From NCBI GenBank assembly GCA_964472565.1, contig CAYYNB010000006.1:1-64000 (forward strand): a DNA stretch of 64,000 nucleotides, given 5' to 3'. A program made the position numbers and the translations under genes. The notes below the pieces were generated by a model. That model was not told where the DNA came from, ran no database searches, and saw nothing but the letters and a program-made list of their open reading frames with translations. This document shows, in pieces, positions 56,221 through 62,460 of this stretch. This DNA comes from DATAMF01 sp964472565 (lineage in GTDB: Bacteria; Chloroflexota; Anaerolineae; Aggregatilineales; Aggregatilineaceae). Numbering within the stretch: the first letter of the stretch is position 1; each line of letters opens with the position of its first letter.

Positions 56221-57072
56221 CTATTTCGTAATCTGGCCCCACATATTAAACAGGTAGCGGCGGATGAAGAAGATAAATACCAGCGACGGCACCAGCATAA
56301 AGAAGCCGCCCGCGTACTGGAACTCTAAAGGTGACTTGTTCAGCGTGTAGAGAATCAGCGCGGGTAGTGTCCGGTTGCGAATGGTGAGCAGCGTTGCCGC
56401 GAAAACTTCATTCCACGACATCACAAAGGTAAAAATAGCAGCAGCGGCTACACCGGGCAGCACCAGCGGCATCACCACACGGATAAACGCTTGGAACGGC
56501 GACGCCCCAAACACGCGCGCGGCCTCTTCGAGTTCAACGGGGATGCTGGCAAAGACACTCGAAATCACCAGCACCGTTGTCGGCAGCGTGAGCGCGGTAT
56601 GCATCAGGGCGACACTGTAAACTTGATCGAACATGCCCCATTGGATGAAGGTTACGGCCAGCGGTACGGCGAGAATCACAATCGGAAAAGCGCGCACTGC
56701 CAGAATACTCAGCCGGAAAGCCGAACGCCCCGGAAAGATATAACGCGAGATCGCATATCCGGCGGGCACTGCCAGCAGCGTGGACAGCACGAGCGTCAGA
56801 ACAGCGACCACAATACTATTCCGTGTCGCCTGCAAAATGCCCTGATAGTTCAGGAAAAAGTCCATCGTTTCAGTGGAAACGGGCGTCGGCACGACGGTCT
56901 TAGGAAAGCCGTAGATGTCTTCCTGGTTAGAAAACGCCTGCGACGCGATCAGCCAGATCGGCAGCAGAATCCAGAGCGCGATTAAAATGGCAAGCGCATA
57001 GACGCTGGCGCGGCGCATCTTTTGACGGCGGAGCGCCCGCCGTTGAACAGGATCAAGGGTGCGGGGCGTCAT
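56221..57072 (-). CDS. Sugar ABC permease, MalG type
   Basis: This 283-residue protein has six membrane segments and the CUT1 coupling motif ELEEAARVFGASPFQAFIRVVMPLV about 80 residues from the end. The basic N-terminal tail (RALRRQKMRRA) lies in the cytoplasm. The first outer loop (NQEDIYGFPKTVVPTPVSTETMDF) is typical of MalG-like partners. Its start overlaps the preceding permease gene by 4 bases, so the two channel halves are co-translated. Confidence 0.92.
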   Translation of the reverse strand: MTPRTLDPVQRRALRRQKMRRASVYALAILIALWILLPIWLIASQAFSNQEDIYGFPKTVVPTPVSTETMDFFLNYQGILQATRNSIVVAVLTLVLSTLLAVPAGYAISRYIFPGRSAFRLSILAVRAFPIVILAVPLAVTFIQWGMFDQVYSVALMHTALTLPTTVLVISSVFASIPVELEEAARVFGASPFQAFIRVVMPLVLPGVAAAAIFTFVMSWNEVFAATLLTIRNRTLPALILYTLNKSPLEFQYAGGFFMLVPSLVFIFFIRRYLFNMWGQITK

Positions 57073-58208
57073 TCTTTTGCGGCCTCCTCCTGCGCCCGGA
57101 CGGCACGCAGATACACAATCGAAATGATCAGTGAGAGCAGCATAATCAGCCCGGCATAGGCTGAGGCGACATTCGGATTGTTAAAGCCGGTATCGCTGGG
57201 ATCGTACCAGCGATAAGTTTCATAAGCCAACACGGTCAGCACGCGCCCGCCCGAAATGGCAACCACCACCGCGAACACCTGAAACGCCAGGATCGTGCGC
57301 AAAATCAACGCAACCTGCAAGCTGGGTTTTAACAGCGGGAGGATGATATGGCGTAAGCGCTGCCACAGATTCGCACCGAAGATCTCGCCGGCTTCCATAT
57401 AATCACGCGGGATAGCTTGCAGCCCGGAGACGACAATCACCATCACAATCGAGGTGGCACGCCAGATTTCCGCCAGAACAATCGCGGCGAGCATCCATTC
57501 TTTGTTGTAGGCGGACAGGAAAATATAAGGTTTGTCGATGACACCAATCTCGACCAGAAACGAATTCAGGAAGCCGTTCTGTTTGAACATCGCTTCCCAG
57601 ACCAGCCCGGCAGCCAGATCGGAAATGCCAAGCGGAATCGCATAGATATAAAGGAAAATGCTGTTAAATTTGAGCTGCGCTTGCAGCACCAGCGCCATGA
57701 TGATTGCCAGCACAAACTGGATTGGCAGAATAATCACCATCAGCAGCAGCGTGGTAGTCAGCGCTTCAGAAAACCGGCCATCGTTCACCATGCGCTTGAT
57801 GTTCACCAGCGTCCATTCTTTGACCGGATCGCCGTTGCGCACCCGGCCTTCTTCAGACGAGGTGGCCGATTTGATGTCCAGATTTTTCCGCTCGGTCCAG
57901 CCTGTGACGGTATTCCCATTCACATCTTCGCCGGACACATTGAACCAGTAATACGGGCGGGTGCGGCCATTGGGCAGAACTTCATCATATTTTTCGCGCT
58001 CGGAAATGGTGACGGTGGTGTTCATTTCCAGCCGCCCGGTTTCGTCGGCATTTTCATCATTCGGGCTGGCGCGCAGAACCAATATTTTTTCGTCGCGCTG
58101 GAATGCTAATTGGAGTGAGCGCAGCATCGGCCAGGCGAAAAAAACAGCCAGATAAAGAAAAGACGGCAAAATGAGTAAGTAGGGTGCGAGATTTCGTCTT
58201 TTTTTCAT
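57069..58208 (-). CDS. Sugar ABC permease, MalF type, with SH3-like domain in first outer loop
   Basis: The 379-residue permease has an insertion of about 100 residues between membrane segment 1 (LAPYLLILPSFLYLAVFFAWP) and segment 2. The insert (about 42-120) reads like a bacterial SH3 domain: ILVLRASPNDENADETG..., then WFNVSGED..GNTVTGWTERKNL. The coupling motif YMEAGEIFGANLWQRLRHIILPLL is intact. Start 58208 removes an unlikely low-complexity leader and follows CGGGGGC. The insert lies on the outer face and might contact the binding protein or the wall. Confidence 0.87.
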   Translation of the reverse strand: MKKRRNLAPYLLILPSFLYLAVFFAWPMLRSLQLAFQRDEKILVLRASPNDENADETGRLEMNTTVTISEREKYDEVLPNGRTRPYYWFNVSGEDVNGNTVTGWTERKNLDIKSATSSEEGRVRNGDPVKEWTLVNIKRMVNDGRFSEALTTTLLLMVIILPIQFVLAIIMALVLQAQLKFNSIFLYIYAIPLGISDLAAGLVWEAMFKQNGFLNSFLVEIGVIDKPYIFLSAYNKEWMLAAIVLAEIWRATSIVMVIVVSGLQAIPRDYMEAGEIFGANLWQRLRHIILPLLKPSLQVALILRTILAFQVFAVVVAISGGRVLTVLAYETYRWYDPSDTGFNNPNVASAYAGLIMLLSLIISIVYLRAVRAQEEAAKE

Positions 58209-58244
58209 GCCCCCGAATTCCTTTTTATATAAACTGCTGGGGGA

Positions 58245-58270
58245 TAGGGGTAGAGTAAGCTCTACCCCTA
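58245..58270 (-). terminator. Hairpin upstream of MalF-type permease gene
   Basis: TAGGGGTAGAG (58245-58255) and CTCTACCCCTA (58260-58270) form a perfect 11-bp stem with a 4-base TAAG loop. On the minus strand no T-run follows, so mRNA protection or attenuation is more likely than full termination. Confidence 0.6.
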
Positions 58271-58332
58271 CGGTAAAATGAGCAGCGCTTGTGCTCGTGG
58301 ACTGCGAATCTGGAGCAACAAGCAAAAACAGG

Positions 58333-58356
58333 GTGGGGGCTGTTGTAAGCTCCCAC
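58333..58356 (-). terminator. Terminator directly after binding-protein gene
   Basis: GTGGGGGCT (58333-58341) pairs with AGCTCCCAC (58348-58356), with one G-U wobble and a 6-base loop. On the minus strand it is followed by CCTGTTTTTG. It lies 3 bases beyond the binding-protein stop. Confidence 0.7.
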
Positions 58357-58359
58357 GCT

Positions 58360-59649
58360 TTACTTCAACTGGCAGGGGCCTTCGCTCGCCGGATCGGGTA
58401 CCCAGCACGCCGCGCCGGTTTCATCCAACAGCGTTTGCAGGCTCGCGCCCTCTTCATCCAGAACGGTCTGAATATCTTCACCATCGATCACGATCCGCTG
58501 GAACGCGTTACGGAAGATTTCGTTAATCTCACCGCCGCGATCACCTAGGCCCACCGGCAGCAGCGCCGGGACATCGGTTTCCACCGTGCCATAAGCCTGA
58601 ACTGCGCCCAACATGGCCGACACACCCGCTGGCAGTGTGGTCATATCGACATCACCGATCACTGGATAGAAGCCGGTTTCGCTCAGGATCGTGGCCTGGA
58701 CTTCAGGCGTTAGCATGTATTGAACGAAGGCTTCTGCGCCGTCAGGGTTGGGCGAGGTGTAGGGGATCGCCAGTCCGGCCACCACCGACATGAAACCGCG
58801 ACCCGCAGGACCGGAAGGCGCGGGGAAGGCGACAAAGTTATCGGGCTGCTGATCGAAGGCGTTTTTCAGGCGGGCCACATGGTCAAACGCGACCCAGACT
58901 TCGCCGGAGAGCAGCGGTTCCTGCATGAATTCGTAAGTGATCGACTGCGGGTGGATGTAGGGCCACAGATTGTTCAGATAGTCGAACATCGCCGCGGCTT
59001 CGGGCGTCTTGAAGCCTGTCACCATGCCGCCCGTGAACGACGGGAACATATAGCCTTGCAGGAACCGGTGGAACAGCCCGGCAACTGGCAGCCCGACCTT
59101 GGCTTCGCCCGTCGCATCATAGATCGACTTGGCCCATGCCGCGAACTGATCCCATGTCAGGTTGTTGATGTCGGCCCCTTCGGGCAGATATTGAAGCGCT
59201 TCCTGGGTCGCGGCCATAATGAAGGTCGCTTGCATGAAGGGTATGTAATACTGAACGTCTTCGGTACCCATCTTGCCCAACTGGACAAACGCATCGTTGA
59301 CATCATACTGCTCTTCAATACCCGCCAGCAGTTCGGTCAGATCGAACAACAGGTCTTCGCCCGCGAGCGTTGGATAGGTGCCGTGCAGCGCGCCGAGGAC
59401 ATCGACGGTGCCTTCACCGGCTTCCGCTTCCGCGCGGATCAGGTCCAGCATGGGGCCTTCTTCGGACGGGACAAATTCAACCGTGCCGCCCTCGAATTCG
59501 GAGAGGAAGGCGCGAACCTTATCGGTTTCTTCAACCGTGTTCCATTGGGTAGACATAAAAGTGACTTTGTTGTCCTGGGCAAAGGCACCGGCTGATGTGG
59601 CGAGCAGAACCAGCATCAGCGCAAGCGTAATTCCGCGAAATTTCTTCAT
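58360..59649 (-). CDS. Sugar ABC transporter solute-binding protein
   Basis: This 429-residue exported protein has a signal peptide (GITLALMLVLLATSAGAFAQ). A family-1 binding fold follows (FMSTQWNTVEETDKVRAFLSEFEGGTVEFV; ...VAGLAIPYTSPNPDGAEAFVQYMLTPEVQ). Several C-terminal acidic and aromatic residues fit carbohydrate binding. It is the second gene of the LacI operon and the first transporter gene. AAGGAG precedes ATG 59649; the frame to 59667 is excluded because the RBS lies inside it. Confidence 0.9.
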   Translation of the reverse strand: MKKFRGITLALMLVLLATSAGAFAQDNKVTFMSTQWNTVEETDKVRAFLSEFEGGTVEFVPSEEGPMLDLIRAEAEAGEGTVDVLGALHGTYPTLAGEDLLFDLTELLAGIEEQYDVNDAFVQLGKMGTEDVQYYIPFMQATFIMAATQEALQYLPEGADINNLTWDQFAAWAKSIYDATGEAKVGLPVAGLFHRFLQGYMFPSFTGGMVTGFKTPEAAAMFDYLNNLWPYIHPQSITYEFMQEPLLSGEVWVAFDHVARLKNAFDQQPDNFVAFPAPSGPAGRGFMSVVAGLAIPYTSPNPDGAEAFVQYMLTPEVQATILSETGFYPVIGDVDMTTLPAGVSAMLGAVQAYGTVETDVPALLPVGLGDRGGEINEIFRNAFQRIVIDGEDIQTVLDEEGASLQTLLDETGAACWVPDPASEGPCQLK

Positions 59650-59710
59650 TTTGTTTCTCCTTGACACACTAATAAACTTATATCGTTGGGTTGGAAATCA
59701 CTTGCGCACT

Positions 59711-60724
59711 TCACCTCCTTCGGGTGCCACTTGAGGCACGAATGATCAACTCCGGGGCGATCAGAATATGGGAATTATCCAATTCGTCGGCACGCAGAAG
59801 CTGGATCAGCATATCCACTAACTGGCGGCCAATGTCATAGATCGGCTGGCGGACGGTAGTCAGCGGCGGTTGGGCATTCGCGGCGGCGGGGATGTCGTCA
59901 AAACCGGCCATAGCCAGGTCTTTCCCCACCTGCAAACCGTGCTCCTTGATCGCGTTCATCGCGCCCAGCGCCATCAGATCATTGCAGGCTATGATTGCGG
60001 TGGGGGGATTGGGAAGACTCAGCAGCACCTGTCCGGCTTTATATCCACTGTGTTGAGTCAAGTCACCCTGGACTACATAATTGTCATTCAACGCGAGATT
60101 GGCTGCTTCTAGCCCTGCCTGATACCCGGCGTACCGGTGTGCGGTAAACATCAGTTCCCAGGGCGAGAGGATCAGGGCGATCCGCTGGTGTCCGTAGTCC
60201 ACAAAATGCTCGACCATCTGCCGGATACCCAGTGCGCCATCCACGTCAATATAGGGATAGTCGTCTTCTATTGAACGCCCGAAAGCAACAAAGGGGTGGT
60301 GTGCTTCTTTGAGATAGTCAATGCGCGGATCGTGCGTCATGGTACGTGCTAGCGCGACCCCATCCACGCGGCTGCCCGCAACCATGCGGCGGTAGGCGGC
60401 CAATTCTTCTTCACCCGGCATTTGGGCCGACAGCAGCAGATCATAGCCGTAGTCGGAGGCTTGCCGTCCAACCCCGGCCAGCAGTTCCATAAAAAACGAG
60501 TCGGAAAAATAAGCGGTGCGCGGGATAACCATCCCGATGGTGTTCGTGTATTTGCTGCGCAGATAACGCGCGGTGAGGTTAGGCTGGTAGCCCAGGCGCT
60601 CGGCTGTTTCTGTGATCCGCTGGCGGGTTTCTTCATTCACATCGTCATAACCCGCTAACGCCCGTGAAACAGTGGTAACAGAAAGTCCAACTTCAGTTGC
60701 AATTGTTTTAAGTGTAATTTTCAC
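59711..60724 (-). CDS. LacI family regulator of the second sugar operon
   Basis: The 337-residue protein has a LacI helix-turn-helix (LKTIATEVGLSVTTVSRALAGY), a hinge (YQPNLTARYLRSKYT) and an effector domain ending AMAGFDDIPAAA...TTVRQPIYDIG. I chose the GTG at 60724, spaced 9 bases from AAAGG, since the longer frame would translate through the promoter and operators. Two operators overlap its promoter, so it represses itself. The transporter and enzyme genes follow on the same strand and share this control. Confidence 0.9.
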   Translation of the reverse strand: MKITLKTIATEVGLSVTTVSRALAGYDDVNEETRQRITETAERLGYQPNLTARYLRSKYTNTIGMVIPRTAYFSDSFFMELLAGVGRQASDYGYDLLLSAQMPGEEELAAYRRMVAGSRVDGVALARTMTHDPRIDYLKEAHHPFVAFGRSIEDDYPYIDVDGALGIRQMVEHFVDYGHQRIALILSPWELMFTAHRYAGYQAGLEAANLALNDNYVVQGDLTQHSGYKAGQVLLSLPNPPTAIIACNDLMALGAMNAIKEHGLQVGKDLAMAGFDDIPAAANAQPPLTTVRQPIYDIGRQLVDMLIQLLRADELDNSHILIAPELIIRASSGTRRR

Positions 60725-60737
60725 CGTCCGAACCTTT

Positions 60738-60753
60738 TCCAAATCGTTTCGGA
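60738..60753. promoter_or_regulatory. LacI-family operator, start-proximal
   Basis: TCCAAATCGTTTCGGA is a 16-bp imperfect palindrome centred on CG. It shares 13 consecutive bases with no gap to the motif at 60771 except in its right arm. It lies just downstream of the promoter, between it and the start codon. Confidence 0.65.
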
Positions 60754-60763
60754 TGTTACTCTC

Positions 60764-60792
60764 ACAATAATCCAAATCGTTTTGGAAGTCAA
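60764..60792 (-). promoter_or_regulatory. Promoter of the LacI/sugar operon
   Basis: On the minus strand TTGACT (60792-60787) and TATTGT (60769-60764) are separated by exactly 17 bases. The spacer contains the whole operator 60771-60786. Confidence 0.75.
60771..60786. promoter_or_regulatory. LacI-family operator inside promoter spacer
   Basis: TCCAAATCGTTTTGGA is a 16-bp palindrome with one mismatched pair. Its centre is 33 bp from the other operator, about three helical turns, so both lie on the same DNA face. Confidence 0.75.
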
Positions 60793-60862
60793 TAATCAAA
60801 ACTTTAATTTGAATTAAGTTACACGGAAAAAACAATTAGCGCGAAGCATCTTTGGAATAAAA

Positions 60863-60894
60863 GCGCCCTTATCCAGACATTAGCATAAGGGCGC
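60863..60894 (-). terminator. Rho-independent terminator for the GT4/GH13 operon
   Basis: GCGCCCTTAT (60863-60872) and ATAAGGGCGC (60885-60894) form a perfect 10-bp stem. On the minus strand it is followed by TTTTATT. It insulates the LacI promoter from genes upstream. Confidence 0.8.
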
Positions 60895-60976
60895 GGGAAG
60901 TGGTAATTAGCAGCGGGACGATGCTAGGAGTTAGGCCATTCCAAGAAAATAATTACCCTGTTCCTACGGCTTGACT

Positions 60977-60997
60977 CCCCTTCCCTTAGGGAAGGGG
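60977..60997. repeat. Perfect CCCCTTCCC hairpin
   Basis: CCCCTTCCC (60977-60985) and GGGAAGGGG (60989-60997) form a 9-bp stem with a TTA loop. It adjoins the nested inverted-repeat element at 61004-61177 and resembles the stem of the terminator at 35742-35769. Confidence 0.6.
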
Positions 60998-61003
60998 TGA
61001 GGG

Positions 61004-61177
61004 CTTTCAGGGGTAGGTATTTAATGGTTCAAGATTCTGACCATTTTTCTATTCGAGCACCCCGGTTCTTAACGGGTCTTGAAAGGTCAGAATGGCCCCA
61101 ATGCCTCAGTTTTCTCGGTATAAAAATTACCGAACCATAATTTTATTGAGCCAGAATGAAAAACCTACCCCTGAAAG
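61004..61177. mobile_element. MITE-like element with nested inverted repeats
   Basis: Perfect 15-bp terminal inverted repeats CTTTCAGGGGTAGGT (61004-61018) and its complement (61163-61177) enclose further nested pairs: ATGGTTC/GAACCAT (61024-61030 with 61132-61138) and ATTCTGACC/GGTCAGAAT (61034-61042 with 61085-61093). Small local hairpins lie inside (ACCCCG/CGGGT and CGGTA/TACCG). It encodes nothing and overlaps the 3' end of the GT4 gene. A non-autonomous mobile element or a structured 3' UTR are the options. Confidence 0.55.
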
Positions 61178-62460
61178 AGGGGTGAGGGGGGATGGGGTAA
61201 AGAAAATATTGGCGCAGCCTTAAGCAGGTGGCGCAGGCGTTGGTCCAGCACTTCGTAGGAAAAATGGGCTTCACCGACGCGATAGTTATGCTCAACCATC
61301 CGCGCGACTTCAGCCGGGTTATCCAGCAGCGCGGCGACAGCTTCGGCAGTGGTGGGCGTGACTTCCTCACGGATTTCGACGGCCTGCACACCGGCGGGTT
61401 TGATGTCGGAACGATAAGCAGTGTAGGCATTCACCACCAGTGGCTTACGGAAGTAGAGCGTTTCGATCAGCGCGTTGCCGAAGCCTTCATACGAACTGAG
61501 ATAGGAGATGATGTCCGCCGAGGGGTACACATCCCAGAGCGTGTAACAGCGCTGACCGTTATGCGTCGTGCGCTGCTCGGTGATGCGATCTCCGATAAAC
61601 AAGGCATCGATCTGCGCCATTTCCACCTGACGCCGCAGCCATTCGTAATAATAACCGGGTTCATCGCCCGCGTAGCCTGTCACCACCAGGCGGTAATGTC
61701 TGCCGGAGTTGCGTTCTTGCAGCAGGCGCACGAGTTCAACCGCGCGTTCGATATTTTTGCGCCGGACGATGCGTGTGGGCTGCAAAACGATCACCTCATC
61801 CGGCCCGATCCCAAAATCCGCGCGAAAGCCCCGGCTGTAATCGTCCGGCGGCGGAGGGGGATTGTGAAAATCGAAGACATTCGGCACATACACCGCGCCT
61901 AGATGGCGGCGGATATAAAGTTCGCGCTGCATCGCCGTGCTGATCACGACATGCCGCAGCGAGGTGCTTTCGGATGGAAACGCCGTCGCCAGAATATCAG
62001 GAATCCGGTTGACGATAAAGCGCTCACGCTCCCAGTAAAAATCATGATGGTGGCCGATGGTGGGAATATGCGTTTCCTGGATGAAATCCCGCAGTGCGAC
62101 TCCCAGTTGAATCTGCATCGGGATCGCCTGGACATTCTGCGTGATCATCCAGTCAAGCTGAAAGCGCTCCATAAACTCATACAATTTCGCTTTGAGTTCG
62201 GCTGCCGCGTGCGTGAGGCGCTGGTACAGCGCGCGCGACTCTTCCGCGCCGCTGAATGCCTCGTCATGAATAGCAACCGCTTCGGGCTGTTGAAAATGAA
62301 ATTCAGGCACCAGTAGGCCGGGCTGCGCATAATCGCCCAGTTCGCCCGCACAGAAAAAAGTCTGGTGTCCCATCCGGCGCAGCGTTTCCGCCCATTTATT
62401 GATTTCGAGTGAAACCCCATCGACGCCCGCAATCCGAGTCGCTGCAAATCCAATATTCAT
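61165..62460 (-). CDS. GT4 family glycosyltransferase
   Basis: This 431-residue GT-B protein has an N-terminal acceptor half (MNIGFAATRIAGVDGVSLEINKWAETL, HHHDFYWERERF). The C-terminal donor half has QPTRIVRRKNIERAVEL and the nucleotide-sugar motif PSSYEGFGNALIE (written YLSSYEGFGNALIETLYF). It starts on the last base of the upstream GH13 gene (TAATG), so the two are coupled; the frame from 62478 lies inside that gene. With a GH13_18 phosphorylase as partner, a glucosylglycerate-type compatible solute is a candidate product. The C-terminal PHPPSPLFQG and the stop codon come from the repeat at 61004-61177. Confidence 0.85.
   Translation of the reverse strand: MNIGFAATRIAGVDGVSLEINKWAETLRRMGHQTFFCAGELGDYAQPGLLVPEFHFQQPEAVAIHDEAFSGAEESRALYQRLTHAAAELKAKLYEFMERFQLDWMITQNVQAIPMQIQLGVALRDFIQETHIPTIGHHHDFYWERERFIVNRIPDILATAFPSESTSLRHVVISTAMQRELYIRRHLGAVYVPNVFDFHNPPPPPDDYSRGFRADFGIGPDEVIVLQPTRIVRRKNIERAVELVRLLQERNSGRHYRLVVTGYAGDEPGYYYEWLRRQVEMAQIDALFIGDRITEQRTTHNGQRCYTLWDVYPSADIISYLSSYEGFGNALIETLYFRKPLVVNAYTAYRSDIKPAGVQAVEIREEVTPTTAEAVAALLDNPAEVARMVEHNYRVGEAHFSYEVLDQRLRHLLKAAPIFSLPHPPSPLFQG

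Noticed and set aside
55073..56257. Plus-strand frames opposite the UgpC/MsmK-type ATPase gene
   Set aside because: Antisense frames in high-GC coding DNA; the ATPase reads through the whole region with all motifs.
58720..59595. 291-codon plus-strand frame opposite the second sugar binding-protein gene
   Set aside because: Antisense shadow; the minus-strand product has a signal peptide and family motifs.
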